A DNA stretch of 64,000 nt from positions 3,814,501 through 3,878,500 of the forward strand of contig NZ_CP109599.1 in assembly GCF_036231945.1 (NCBI RefSeq). Direction: 5' to 3'. Both the position numbers and the translations under genes were made by a program. Below, one piece after another: positions 32,660 to 42,116 of the stretch. The DNA comes from Streptomyces sp. NBC_01429 (GTDB lineage: Bacteria; Actinomycetota; Actinomycetes; Streptomycetales; Streptomycetaceae). The notes beneath the pieces are model-generated. The model did not search any database and was not told where the DNA came from. It saw only the letters and a program-made list of their open reading frames with translations. The number at the start of each line of letters is the position of its first letter. The stretch's first letter is position 1.

Positions 32660-35600
32660 ATGAGTGGAGAAAGTCCGAGCAACAACCCACAGCCACGCCG
32701 TCGTTCGCTTCTCGTCTCCGGGGCCGCCCTCGCGGGATGGGCGGCCTTCGTCGGGCAGAAGAACGCCTTCGCGGCGGACGCGGGCGCGGGCGCCGCCTCA
32801 GACAAAGGCGTCGCCCCGGCCGGGGACCCCGGGAGCGCCGCCGAGCGCCCCGAGTGGGACGGCCGGCCCCAGGTGTTCCAGGTCAACCGGGAGGAGGCGC
32901 GGACCCGGCTCGTTCCGTACGCGAGCGCGGGCGAGGCGCTGCGCGGGCGGCTGGAGAAGTCGCCGTACTACCTTTCCCTCAATGGCAGTTGGCGCTTCCA
33001 CTGGTCGGAGAATCCGGAGCGGCGGCCCGTCGGTTTCCATGCGGAGGACTACGACGACAGCGGCTGGGACCGGATCTCCGTGCCCTCGAACTGGGAGATG
33101 CTGGGCTACCCGGAGCCGATCTACCTCAACATCAAGTACCCGTGGGTCGGTTACGAGACGCCCGAACCCCCGGACGTACCGCACACGTTCAACCCCGTCG
33201 GCTCCTACCGCCGCGACTTCACCCTGCCCCGGGACTGGCAGGGGCGGCGCACGCTGATCTCGTTCCAGGGCGTGAAGTCCGCGTTCTTCGTGTGGGTGAA
33301 CGGCGAGCGCGTCGGCTACAGCGAGGACAGCTACACACCGGCCGAGTTCGACCTCACCGACTATGTCCGCCCGGGGCGCAACACCCTGGCCGTCGAGGTG
33401 TTCCGCTGGTCCGACGGGAGCTGGCTGGAGGACCAGGACCTGATCGACCTGGCGGGGATCTTCCGGGACGTGTATCTGTACGCGCTCGCGCCGGTGCACC
33501 TCCAGGACCTCTTCGTACGAACGGAGTTGGACTCCGCCTACCGCGACGCCGTGCTCAGCGTCACGCTCGACGTCCGCGACCGGGGTGGTGCGGCACCGCG
33601 CGGCCACCGGATCGAGGCCGTCCTGTACGACGCGGACGGGCGGCGCGTCCTGAAGCGTCCGCTCTCCGGCCAGGTCACCTTCCCGGCGTCCGGCGACGCC
33701 GGCCTCACCCTCACCGCCGACGTACCCGCCCCGGCCCTCTGGTCGGCCGAGGACCCGAACCTCTACACCCTCGTCGTCACCCTCACCGACGGCTCCGGCC
33801 GGGCCGTCGACATCCAGCGGGCCCGGTTCGGCTTCCGCGAGATCGCGTACGGCCCCGGTACGTACACCATCAACGGCCGGCCGATCATGCTGCGCGGCAC
33901 CAACCGCCACGAGAGCGACCCCGACCACGGCCAGGCGGTCCGCGAGGAGCGGATGGTCGAGGACATCCAGCTGATGAAGCGGCACAACATCAACGCCGTA
34001 CGCACCTCCCACTACCCCAACCACCCCCGCTGGATGGAACTCTGCGACGAGTACGGCCTGTACGTCATCGACGAGGCCAACCTCGAAACCCACGGGGTGC
34101 GCGACCGCGTCCCCGCCTCGCTGCCCGAGTGGACCGACGCCTGCGTGGACCGGATGCGCTCGCTCGTCGAGCGCGACAAGAACCATCCGTGCGTCGTCGC
34201 CTGGTCGCTCGGCAACGAGGCGGGCCAGGGCGACAACTTCCGTGCCATGGCCGACTGGACGCACGCGCGCGACGACTCACGCCCCGTCCACTACGAGGGC
34301 ATGAACGCCGTCACCGACGTCCACAGCGAGATGTACACCAGCCCTTCGGGCGTCGAGGCGTACGGCAGGTCCGGCAATCCGAAGCCGTATCTGCTGTGCG
34401 AGTACACCCACTCCATGGGCAACAGCGGCGGCAATCTGCGCGAGTACTGGGACGCCTTCGAGCGCTATCCGAACCTGCACGGCGCCTTCGTGTGGGACTG
34501 GGCCGACCAGTCGGTCCGCCTCCCGGTGCCCGGCGATCCCCGGCGCACCTATCTGTCGTACGGCGGCGACTGGCATCCCGGGCTGCCTTCGGACGGCAAC
34601 TTCTGCGCCAACGGCCTGGTCGCCGCCGACCGGCGCGTGCACCCCGGGCTCCTCGAACTCAAGAAGGTGTACGAACCGCTGGCCGTCGCCGTGCGGGAGG
34701 CGACCGCCGGGGAGCCGGTCCTCACCGTACGCAACAAACACCTGTTCAGCGGTCTTGAGGCGTACGAACTGCGCTGGACGCTCACCCGCGACGGCGACCC
34801 CGTGCAGCACGGCACCCTGCCCCCGCCGAAGGCCGCGCCGGGCGGGGAGGCCACCGTACGGATCCCCTGCCGCAGGCCCGGCACGCTCACGCCGGGCGCG
34901 GAGTACGGGCTGAGCGTCGCCTTCGTCCTGCGCGCGAAGACGCGCTGGGCCGACGCCGGACACACCGTCGCCGCCGAGCAGTTCGCCCTGGACTGGCACG
35001 CCCCGGCACCGGGCCGGGCACCCGCCGCAGCTCCCGCCGCTCCCGCCGAGCCGCCCGCCCTCACACTCACCGAGTCCGGTACGCGGGTACGCGTCACCGG
35101 GCGGAACGTCGAGGTGGTCCTCGACAAGCGGACCGGCACGCTCGACTCGTACCGCTACCGGGGGCGGGTGCTGCTGGCGGGCGGCCCCGTACCCAACTTC
35201 TGGCGCGCGCCGACGGACAACGACATCGGCCGGGGCTTCGAGAAGACCGCCCGCACCTGGCGGGACGCGGGCGCCGACCGGACCGTGACCTCGGTGAAGA
35301 CCACGCGGCCCCGGCCGGGCGAGGTCGTGATCGAGGTGACCGCGACCCTGCCCACCGCACCGGCTCCCTCCGAGTGGCACACCGTCTTCCGGGTGCTCGG
35401 CGACGGTGACGTGCGGATACGCCACACGCTCAAGGCGGCGGCCGGTCTGCCGGACCTGCCCGTGGTGGGGGCGCTGCTGACCGTACCTGCGGGGTTCGAA
35501 CGGATCGACTGGTACGGACGCGGGCCGCACGAGAACTACTGGGACCGCAACACCGGTGCCCTCGTGGGCCGTTACCGCTCCACGGTGGACGCCCAGGTCG

Positions 35601-35950
35601 CGCCGTACATCAAGCCGCAGCAGACGGGCAATATGACGGACGTACGGCGGCTGTCCCTCACCGACCGGCTCGGTGACGGGCTGGCCGTGTGGGCCGATCC
35701 GGCGGCGGAGGGCCAACCCCCGGCTGCTGAGGAGCTGTTGGAGACCAGCGCTCTGCACTACTCGCCCTTCGACCTCGACGGGCCACGGCATCCGCACGAC
35801 CTGAAGCGCCGGGACGAGACCGTACTCGGCGTCAACCACCGGCAGATGGGGGTCGGGGGCATCAACTCGTGGGGCGCGGCTCCGCTGGAGGCGTACCTGC
35901 TGCACGCGGGCCGCACCTATACGTACGGATACCGGCTGCGGCCGGCGTAG
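32660..35950 (+). CDS. Tat-exported GH2 beta-galactosidase
   Basis: 1096 residues from ATG 32660 (GGAG eight bases upstream). It begins with a twin-arginine signal (RRRSLLVSGAALAGWAAF). The LacZ order follows: sugar-binding domain (about 85-230), immunoglobulin-like domain, TIM barrel with acid/base glutamate in SLGNEAGQ and nucleophile in LLCEYTHSMGN, a second Ig-like domain and the C-terminal beta-sandwich (Bgal_small_N; FWRAPTDNDIGRGFE, WYGRGPHENYWDRN). All key residues are present. It should hydrolyse terminal beta-galactosides outside the cell. Its product end is followed by paired hairpins before the next gene. Confidence 0.9.
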   Translation: MSGESPSNNPQPRRRSLLVSGAALAGWAAFVGQKNAFAADAGAGAASDKGVAPAGDPGSAAERPEWDGRPQVFQVNREEARTRLVPYASAGEALRGRLEKSPYYLSLNGSWRFHWSENPERRPVGFHAEDYDDSGWDRISVPSNWEMLGYPEPIYLNIKYPWVGYETPEPPDVPHTFNPVGSYRRDFTLPRDWQGRRTLISFQGVKSAFFVWVNGERVGYSEDSYTPAEFDLTDYVRPGRNTLAVEVFRWSDGSWLEDQDLIDLAGIFRDVYLYALAPVHLQDLFVRTELDSAYRDAVLSVTLDVRDRGGAAPRGHRIEAVLYDADGRRVLKRPLSGQVTFPASGDAGLTLTADVPAPALWSAEDPNLYTLVVTLTDGSGRAVDIQRARFGFREIAYGPGTYTINGRPIMLRGTNRHESDPDHGQAVREERMVEDIQLMKRHNINAVRTSHYPNHPRWMELCDEYGLYVIDEANLETHGVRDRVPASLPEWTDACVDRMRSLVERDKNHPCVVAWSLGNEAGQGDNFRAMADWTHARDDSRPVHYEGMNAVTDVHSEMYTSPSGVEAYGRSGNPKPYLLCEYTHSMGNSGGNLREYWDAFERYPNLHGAFVWDWADQSVRLPVPGDPRRTYLSYGGDWHPGLPSDGNFCANGLVAADRRVHPGLLELKKVYEPLAVAVREATAGEPVLTVRNKHLFSGLEAYELRWTLTRDGDPVQHGTLPPPKAAPGGEATVRIPCRRPGTLTPGAEYGLSVAFVLRAKTRWADAGHTVAAEQFALDWHAPAPGRAPAAAPAAPAEPPALTLTESGTRVRVTGRNVEVVLDKRTGTLDSYRYRGRVLLAGGPVPNFWRAPTDNDIGRGFEKTARTWRDAGADRTVTSVKTTRPRPGEVVIEVTATLPTAPAPSEWHTVFRVLGDGDVRIRHTLKAAAGLPDLPVVGALLTVPAGFERIDWYGRGPHENYWDRNTGALVGRYRSTVDAQVAPYIKPQQTGNMTDVRRLSLTDRLGDGLAVWADPAAEGQPPAAEELLETSALHYSPFDLDGPRHPHDLKRRDETVLGVNHRQMGVGGINSWGAAPLEAYLLHAGRTYTYGYRLRPA

Positions 35951-36019
35951 ATCTCGGCAGTCTCCACGGTCTCCACCGTCTCCGCGATCTCCGCCGTCCC
36001 GGCGATCTCCGCGCGTCGG

Positions 36020-36100
36020 CTGTGAGGCCGGGAGCACGCGGCCCCGGAGGAACCCCGCCCGGCCTCACAGGAAGCGCACAGCCCAGGGCGGGGTTCCTCC
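36020..36100 (+). terminator. Two overlapping inverted repeats
   Basis: A 13-bp perfect repeat (36020-36032 with 36058-36070) and a 15-bp perfect repeat (36046-36060 with 36086-36100) share three bases at 36058-36060. They cannot both form completely. They lie between the beta-galactosidase stop and the dioxygenase start and could act as terminator or attenuator. Confidence 0.6.
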
Positions 36101-36126
36101 CAGGCTCGCCCCCTACCGTCCAGTAC

Positions 36127-37080
36127 ATGACAGCGAAACACGTGGACAAGACGGTCAGCAGAAGGCGCGCCCTGGCCCTCGGCGGCGGCGCCGTGGCCGG
36201 TGCGGGCGCGGTGGCCGTGGTCGGCTTCAACGCCTTCGCCTCGGAGGAGACGGACAGCGCCGGCACCGGCGCCGCCACCACCGCCTCGGGCTCCACCACC
36301 GCCTCGACCGGGCAGTGCGTCCTGATGTCGAGCGTCACCGAGGGGCCGTACTACCTGGACGGCGCGCTGGTGCGCAAGGACATCACCGAGGGCAAGTCGG
36401 GCGTCCCGCTCAGCCTGCGGATCACCGTCCAGGACACCACCGAGTCCTGCGGCCCGGTCGCCGGCGCCGCCGTCGAGATCTGGCACTGCGACGCCTGGGG
36501 CTACTACTCCGGCTACACCACCGCCAACCCCGGCGGCAGCGCGCCCGCCGAGGACGAGGACGGTTCCACCGCCGACGACCAGACCTATCTGCGCGGCTAC
36601 CAGGTCGCCAACGCCGACGGCGTCGTCAAGTTCACGACGATCATCCCCGGCTGGTACACCCCGCGCACCTGCCACATCCACGTGAAGGTGCACACCGGCG
36701 GCCAGAAGGCGGACGGGACGTACGAGGGCGGCAAGGTCAACTTCACCGGTCAGCTCTTCTTCGACGACGACATCGCCGAGCAGATCTTCACGCTGGACCC
36801 GTACGCGAAGCACTCCGGCAGCTACACCAAGCTCGACGACGACATGGTGTACGAGGGCGGCGGCGCGGCGGGCGGCCTGCTGACGCTCACGCCCGTCCAC
36901 AAGAAGGACCCGTCGAAGGGGTACAAGGGCACGATCGTCCTCGGCATCGACCCGGACGCCGAGAACGACGGCGCGGGCGGCGGTGGCGGCGGCGAGGGCG
37001 GTGAGCCCCCGACCGGTACGCCGCCCACCGGGGAGCCGCCGACCGACGCGCCGTCTCCGTCGGCGTCCGCCTCGTCGTAA
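36127..37080 (+). CDS. Tat-exported intradiol ring-cleavage dioxygenase
   Basis: 317 residues from ATG 36127; there is no obvious ribosome site upstream. A twin-arginine signal (SRRRALALGGG) opens the protein, followed by a Ser/Thr/Gly linker. The catalytic domain shows TEGPYYLDG, the Tyr-rich WGYYSGY and GWYTPRTCHIHVK, which supply the two tyrosines and two histidines (Y177, H183, H185 and one of Y126-Y130) that bind Fe(III). The C-terminus is a Gly/Pro/Thr tail of about 40 residues. Secreted intradiol dioxygenases of this type in Streptomyces act on catechol-like lignin fragments. The specific substrate is not known. Confidence 0.85.
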   Translation: MTAKHVDKTVSRRRALALGGGAVAGAGAVAVVGFNAFASEETDSAGTGAATTASGSTTASTGQCVLMSSVTEGPYYLDGALVRKDITEGKSGVPLSLRITVQDTTESCGPVAGAAVEIWHCDAWGYYSGYTTANPGGSAPAEDEDGSTADDQTYLRGYQVANADGVVKFTTIIPGWYTPRTCHIHVKVHTGGQKADGTYEGGKVNFTGQLFFDDDIAEQIFTLDPYAKHSGSYTKLDDDMVYEGGGAAGGLLTLTPVHKKDPSKGYKGTIVLGIDPDAENDGAGGGGGGEGGEPPTGTPPTGEPPTDAPSPSASASS

Positions 37081-37153
37081 CGCGGCACGCGGCGCGCGGC
37101 GCGGTGGCGCGCGATTCCTGGCTCGTAACTCCGCACGCTGGAAGGGGACTTGA

Positions 37154-38065
37154 ATGAGCCGCGCGGACGACGTGCTCGCGCAGACGGCGGTCGACGCCCT
37201 GCTGGCCGAGGCCGAGCTGACCCCCAAGCCCGGCCTCCCGGACACCCGCGAGGCGGACTTCGGCGCCCTGCGCTGGTCGGCGCTCTCGCTGGCACCCGGC
37301 CTCACGGCGATGGCGGCGGCGGCCCGCCGCGCGGGCGGCGAGCCCGGCCGCGGACTGCGCGGGGAACTCGGCGCGATCGGCCGCTGCACCGAGCGCTCCA
37401 TGGCGCGGGCGAACGCCGGCGCCGCGCTGCACCACGGCGCCGTCTGGCCGCTCGGCCTGCTGGTGTCCGCCGCCGCGCTCGCCCCCGCCCTCGACCCCGC
37501 GCTCGCTCCCGACCGGCTCACCACCACAGCCAGGCGGCTCGCCGCCATCCCCGACGGGGCGGCGCCGCGGATCCCTTCCCCCGGATCCGCGGCGGCGTCC
37601 CGTTACGGAGCGGCCGGCGCGCGGGGCGAGGCGCGCGCCGGATTCCCGCACGTACGACGGGCGTTGACGGCGCTGCGTACGGCCAGAGCCGCGGGCGCCC
37701 GCGAACCCGAGGCCCGCCTCGACGCGCTGCTCACCGTCATGAGCACCCTCCAGGACACCGGCCTGCTGCACGCCGCCGGGCCGCACGGGCTGCGCGAGGC
37801 GCAGAACGGCGCCCGCGAGGTGCTCGACGCGGGCGGCGCGGGCAGCGCGCGGGGCGGCGCCGCCCTGCGCGACCTGGACGTACGGCTGCGCGAGCGCGGC
37901 CTGCGCCCGAGGGGCAGCGCCCATCTGCTGGCGGCGACGCTCTTCGTGGACGCGCTGCCGTCCGGTCGTACGCAGGTGACGTCCGGCCGTACGCGGGTGA
38001 CGTCCGGCCGTACGCGGGTGAGCCGGCCGTCCGCCCGTACGCCGGTGGCCCAGCCCGCGCGCTGA
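37154..38065 (+). CDS. CitG/MdcB-family (triphosphoribosyl-dephospho-CoA synthase-like) protein
   Basis: 303 residues from ATG 37154 (GAAGGGG upstream). LTPKPGLPD, HHGAVWPLGLLV and ARGEARAGFPHVRRAL are family signatures; the enzyme makes the prosthetic-group precursor of citrate lyase or malonate decarboxylase. Neither partner enzyme is encoded nearby, so the role here is uncertain. The C-terminal 35 residues come from a tandem 21-bp repeat (37967-38030, about three units encoding SGRTRVT), probably an extension past the natural end. Confidence 0.7.
   Translation: MSRADDVLAQTAVDALLAEAELTPKPGLPDTREADFGALRWSALSLAPGLTAMAAAARRAGGEPGRGLRGELGAIGRCTERSMARANAGAALHHGAVWPLGLLVSAAALAPALDPALAPDRLTTTARRLAAIPDGAAPRIPSPGSAAASRYGAAGARGEARAGFPHVRRALTALRTARAAGAREPEARLDALLTVMSTLQDTGLLHAAGPHGLREAQNGAREVLDAGGAGSARGGAALRDLDVRLRERGLRPRGSAHLLAATLFVDALPSGRTQVTSGRTRVTSGRTRVSRPSARTPVAQPAR
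37967..38030 (+). repeat. 21-bp tandem repeat in CitG-like gene tail
   Basis: Three near-identical units (GTCCGGCCGTACGCGGGTGAC type) lie in frame at the 3' end of the CitG-like gene, only 26 bases before the convergent MASE1 gene stop. Confidence 0.7.
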
Positions 38066-38091
38066 TCACCACCGCCGGGACCCGCCACGGC

Positions 38092-39198
38092 TCAGCCGCC
38101 CCCGGAGCGCGGGTCGGCGGAGCCCGGCGGGGGCGTGGGCGGGGACGGGGAGAGGTGCGCCACCACCTCCGCCAGCTCCAGGCACGCCTGCTCGATCTTG
38201 CGCCGGATGTTGCGCTGCTCGGTGACGATCGCCGCGAGGAGCAGGGCCGTCAGGGCGGCGGAGCCGTTCAGGGCCTGGAGGCTGATCATGACTTCGACGA
38301 GGCTGTGGTGCGCGAAGGGGCCGACGCGGTCGATCGCCGCCGTGATGGCCAGGACGGAGACGAGCAGCGCGCACGGCGCCGCGCCGGCCAGCTGGAAGCG
38401 CAGGGCGGCCCAGATGAGCAGCGGGAAGACGAGGAAGAGCAGGCAGAGGTGGGTTCTGGTGGCCCACGGGATGACGGCGGCGGCCGCGACCGTCAGGGCC
38501 GCCGCCTCGGCCCAGCGGCGCGGCTCGCGGGGCAGCGGGAGACGGGCCCTGCGCAGGACGAGGATCAGCGGGGTGACGACCAGGACGCCCATCGCGTCGC
38601 CCGCCCACCACGCCGACCAGGTCGGCCAGAGCCCGTTCGGCGGCAGTCGGCCGCTGAGCACCATCACGGCCGTACCGATCGTCGCGCTGATCAGCATCCC
38701 GGCCAGCGCCCCCAGGAACACCAGCGCCACCCCGTCCCGCAGCCGGTCGAGGGCGATCCGGAAGCCGACCATCCGGAGCAGGAGGTAGGCGCAGACGGGG
38801 GCGAGCGTGTTCCCAGCGATGATGCCGAGGTCGGTGAGGCGGAGCGGGCCGATCGTCGCGATGGAGAGCAGCACTCCGAGCGCGATCCCCGGCCAGACGC
38901 GGATGCCCAGCAGGAGCAGACTGCTCAGCGCGACGCCCGTGGGCGGCCAGAGCGGGGTGATGACCGTCCCCTCGATGACCACCTGTCTCAGCAGTCCCAG
39001 TTGTCCGACCGCCCAGTAGGCGGCGGCGACGGCGAGGATCCGTACCGCGTCCGCGCGGATACGGCGGACGCGACGGTCCCTGCCGCCACGGCCGCCACTG
39101 CCGTCGCTTCCGTCTCTGCCGTCTCTGCCGTCACCACGGGCATGAGGCGGTCGGGACGACGGATCTCGGGGTTCCTCGGTGCGCTCCACACCGGCCAT
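38092..39198 (-). CDS. MASE1-domain membrane sensor
   Basis: About 368 residues from ATG 39198. A charged Asp/Gly/Arg N-terminus of about 45 residues leads into eight or so transmembrane helices of a MASE1 sensory domain (AAAYWAVGQLGLL, PLWPPTGVA, LPPNGLWPTW, WWAGDAMGVLVVTPLIL). A short cytoplasmic helix follows (IVTEQRNIRRKIEQACLEL) with no kinase or cyclase domain after it. The upstream neighbour at 39311 is a stand-alone SpoIIE phosphatase, so sensor and output seem to be split between two genes. Confidence 0.75.
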   Translation of the reverse strand: MAGVERTEEPRDPSSRPPHARGDGRDGRDGSDGSGGRGGRDRRVRRIRADAVRILAVAAAYWAVGQLGLLRQVVIEGTVITPLWPPTGVALSSLLLLGIRVWPGIALGVLLSIATIGPLRLTDLGIIAGNTLAPVCAYLLLRMVGFRIALDRLRDGVALVFLGALAGMLISATIGTAVMVLSGRLPPNGLWPTWSAWWAGDAMGVLVVTPLILVLRRARLPLPREPRRWAEAAALTVAAAAVIPWATRTHLCLLFLVFPLLIWAALRFQLAGAAPCALLVSVLAITAAIDRVGPFAHHSLVEVMISLQALNGSAALTALLLAAIVTEQRNIRRKIEQACLELAEVVAHLSPSPPTPPPGSADPRSGGG

Positions 39199-39310
39199 GA
39201 GACAACGCGCGCCGCCCGACTCGGCTGTGACACGCTGCCCGCCCGCCGCGCCCCCGCTACCCGGCCCGCTCCCCGTACGCCCCGTCGTACACGTCCTCGC
39301 GCACGGTCCT

Positions 39311-40156
39311 CTACGCCTCGTACGCCTCGTCGTGCCACAGGGCAAGCACGGCCGCGTCGTCCGAGTGGCCCGTCAGCTCGGCCACCCTCATCACCTGGGC
39401 GGCCAGCTCCCCGGGGCCTGCCGCGCCGCCGGGAACGCCCGCGGCCGCCGCCGCGGCCAGGGCCGCCACCCGCGCGAGCCCCTCGTCGAGCGGGAACGAC
39501 GGCCCCTCGATCACCCCGTCCGTGAGCAGGACGACCACCCCGGAACCGGTGAGGCGGCGCCGCGTCACCGGATACACCTCCCCCGGCTGCACCCCCAGCG
39601 GCGGCCCGCCCGCGTCCTCGGCGATGCCCCACCGGCCGTCGGACTGGGCCCAGACACCGGGGACGTGCCCGGCCCGCGCGCTCTCCAGTTCGCGGGTGAC
39701 CGGGTCGAAGCGGAGAAAACTACAGGTCGCGAAGAGGCTGGAGTTCACCGACAGCAGCAGGTCGTTGGCCCGGCTCAGCACCTCGCCCGGGTCGGTGGCG
39801 GTCGCGGCCACGGCGCGCAGCCCGATCCGTACCTGGCCCATGATCGCGGCGGCCTCCACGTCGTGGCCCTGCACATCGCCGACGCAGAAAGCGAGCGCGC
39901 CGTCCGGCAGCCGGAAGCCGTCGTACCAGTCGCCGCCGATGTCGAGGCCGTCCCTCGCGGGCGCGTATCGCGCCGCCGCGTGCAGTCCGGGCAGGGCGGG
40001 AAGTACGGCGGGAAGCATCTCCCGCTGCAACGCCTCGGCCAGCTCCACCCTGGCGTGCTGCCGCTCGGCCCCCTGCCGTGCCTGGGCGGTGAGCTGCCCG
40101 AGGGTGGTCAGCAGGTCGTCGGCGCTCGCGGACGGATGGGGGCGACGCCGGGTCAT
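39311..40156 (-). CDS. SpoIIE-family PP2C serine phosphatase
   Basis: 281 residues from ATG 40156 (GGAG upstream). After an N-terminal coiled-coil helix (LAEALQREMLP) the PP2C fold shows the metal-binding aspartates in IGGDWYDGF, VGDVQGHD and LTDGVIEG and the final SDDAAVL. There is no PAS or GAF sensor. Such proteins dephosphorylate anti-sigma-factor antagonists. It lies 112 bases upstream of the MASE1 gene in the same direction, so the two probably form a membrane-sensing pathway. Confidence 0.85.
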   Translation of the reverse strand: MTRRRPHPSASADDLLTTLGQLTAQARQGAERQHARVELAEALQREMLPAVLPALPGLHAAARYAPARDGLDIGGDWYDGFRLPDGALAFCVGDVQGHDVEAAAIMGQVRIGLRAVAATATDPGEVLSRANDLLLSVNSSLFATCSFLRFDPVTRELESARAGHVPGVWAQSDGRWGIAEDAGGPPLGVQPGEVYPVTRRRLTGSGVVVLLTDGVIEGPSFPLDEGLARVAALAAAAAAGVPGGAAGPGELAAQVMRVAELTGHSDDAAVLALWHDEAYEA

Positions 40157-40291
40157 GCACCGCTCCGGGGTACGTGGTCGTGGACCGCCGCGCGGTCTGC
40201 CTCTCGGCCTGCCTCACGACGGTGTGCGGCCCGCGACGGCGAATGGATGCGGGCGCCCGGAAGGGGCCCCCACCCATCATATTTCCGACTT

Positions 40292-40780
40292 TTACTTTCC
40301 GCTGAGCGAGTTTCCGCTGAGCGGGGAGTCCGCTGAGCGAGGAGTCGGCACCATCTCCATGATCAGGGCGGGCATCGCCGCGAAGGCGAAGCCGATCCCC
40401 ACACTGATGATCAGCGCGAAGCCGAGCACGCCCAGGGCGCTGCCCATCAGGCCCAGCGCCACCCCGTAACCGCAGGCGATGATCAGGGCGCCGACGAGCA
40501 GGGAGATCTTGGGACCGTACGCGGCGGAGAGCTTGGCGGCCAGCGGCGCGACGGCCATCATGCCGAGCCCGGCGGGCGCCATCCACAGACCGGCCGACAG
40601 CATCGACTGGCCGGGACCGTAACCGGTGGCCTCGGGCAGCTGGAGCAGCTGCGGGGCGGCCGGCGACATCGCGTACATCGCGAAGCCGATCGCGATGGAG
40701 GAGAGGTTGGTCATCAGGATGGGTCGGCGGGCGCTGCTACGCAGGTCGACCAGCGGTGCCGGGTGCGCCACCCGATGGGC
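40292..40780 (-). pseudogene. MFS transporter remnant (internal fragment)
   Basis: About 150 codons match TM helices 7-10 of a 14-helix drug-type MFS transporter (PAPLVDLR, LQLPEATGYGPGQS, KLSAAYGPK, FAAMPALIMEMVP). The N-terminal half is missing and the C-terminus dissolves into three ADSPLSGN-type repeats. It probably once exported or imported a compound for the adjoining sulfur operon. Confidence 0.75.
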
Positions 40781-40791
40781 CGTCGTCCCCC

Positions 40792-41964
40792 TCAGCGCCC
40801 TGCCCCCGCCGCGAACGGCACCGCGTCGAGCCCCGTCTCCCCGGGGGTCCCCGGGCCCGCCGGGTGGGTCCACAGTCCGGCGTGCGCGAGTACGGGCAGG
40901 ACGCCCTCCCCGAACCAGTACGCCTCCTCCACGTGCGGATGGCCGGACATGATGAACTCGTCGATGCCCAGGCGGTGGTACTCCGCGATCCGGTCCGCCA
41001 CCTCCGTGTGCGAGCCCACCAGCGCCGTCCCCGCGCCACCGCGTACGAGGCCGATGCCGGCCCACAGGTTCGGGGAGATCTCCAGGCCGTCCGTGGAACC
41101 GCCGTGCAGCGCCAGCATCCGGCGCTGGCCCTCGGACTCGCTGCGGGAGAGCCCGGCCTGTACGGCGCTGATCGCCTCCTCGGAGAAGCCGTCCAGCTGG
41201 CGGCGGGCCTCGGCCCACGCCTCGTCGGCGGTGTCGCGGGCGATCACGTGGAGCCGGATGCCGAACCGTACGGTCCTGCCCTCCTTCGCCGCGAGCGCGC
41301 GGATCCAGGCGATCTTCCCGGCGACCTGGGCCGGCGGTTCGCCCCAGGTCAGATAGACGTCGCTGTGCCGGGCCGCGACCTCGCCCGCCGCCTCGGAGGA
41401 GCCGCCGAAGTAGACCGGGGGCACCGGGTCGGGCAGCCGGGTCAGCCGGGCCTCCTCCACCCGCAGGTGCGTGCCGTGCCGGGTCACCGTCTCGCCGCGC
41501 CACAGCGACCGGACGATGTCCAGGAACTCGCCGGTGCGCGCGTAACGCTCCTCCTTGCCGAGGAAGTCGCCGTACGCGCGCTGCTCGTGGCTCTCCCCGC
41601 CCGTCACCACATTGAGCAGCAGCCGGCCGGGCGCGTACCGCTGGAAGGTGGCCGCCATCTGGGCGGCGAGCGTCGGCGCCACGAAACCGGGCCGGAAGGC
41701 GACCAGGAACTTCAGCCGCTCCGTCTCGCGCGCCAGCATCGCGGTGGTCAGCCAGGCGTCCTCGCACCAGGCGCCGGTGGGGGTGAGCACGCCCTCGAAG
41801 CCGAGCTGTTCGGCCGCGCGCGCGATCTGGGTCAGATAGCCGAGGTCGGCGGGGCGGCGGCCCCCGGCCGCGCCCGGCACGCCGGTGGGCACGCCGTGGC
41901 CGCCGCCGACGACATGGCGGCTGTCGCCGTAGGTGGGCAGGAACCAGTGGAAGGTGAGGCTCAT
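40792..41964 (-). CDS. ssuD: LLM-class alkanesulfonate monooxygenase (SsuD-like)
   Basis: 390 residues from ATG 41964 (GGAGAG upstream). It has a bacterial luciferase-like TIM barrel beginning LTFHWFLPTYGDSR. LAFRPG-type (FLVAFRPGFVAP), LLLNVVTGGE and FGGSSEAA motifs match SsuD. With FMNH2 and oxygen, SsuD releases sulfite from alkanesulfonates; the reductase would be the SsuE-like gene two genes upstream. Last intact gene of the organosulfur operon. A short Gly-rich insertion (GGGHGVPTGVPG) follows the first strand. Confidence 0.85.
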   Translation of the reverse strand: MSLTFHWFLPTYGDSRHVVGGGHGVPTGVPGAAGGRRPADLGYLTQIARAAEQLGFEGVLTPTGAWCEDAWLTTAMLARETERLKFLVAFRPGFVAPTLAAQMAATFQRYAPGRLLLNVVTGGESHEQRAYGDFLGKEERYARTGEFLDIVRSLWRGETVTRHGTHLRVEEARLTRLPDPVPPVYFGGSSEAAGEVAARHSDVYLTWGEPPAQVAGKIAWIRALAAKEGRTVRFGIRLHVIARDTADEAWAEARRQLDGFSEEAISAVQAGLSRSESEGQRRMLALHGGSTDGLEISPNLWAGIGLVRGGAGTALVGSHTEVADRIAEYHRLGIDEFIMSGHPHVEEAYWFGEGVLPVLAHAGLWTHPAGPGTPGETGLDAVPFAAGAGR

Positions 41965-41995
41965 GGTCTCTCCAGTCGGCGTGTGGAACGGCGTG

Positions 41996-42090
41996 GGTGG
42001 TGCGGGGGTGTGAGTGGTACGGGGGCGGGGGTGGTGCGGGGGCGTGAGTGGTACGGGTGGCATGGGCGTCGTCATGGGCGTCGTGTCGAA
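41996..42090. repeat. Near-tandem duplication and 12-bp repeat in operon spacer
   Basis: Two copies of a GGTGGTGCGGGGG...GAGTGGTACGGG unit of about 35 bp are followed by a CATGGGCGTCGT tandem pair, between the SsuD-like gene and the preceding SfnB-like gene. Confidence 0.6.
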
Positions 42091-42116
42091 CGGTGTTTCC
42101 GGCCAAGGGCGTCGGG

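Noticed and set aside
31729..34758. 1009-codon plus-strand ORF overlapping the endonuclease and beta-galactosidase
   Set aside because: It is out of frame with the beta-galactosidase and Arg/Pro-rich; its length reflects high GC only.
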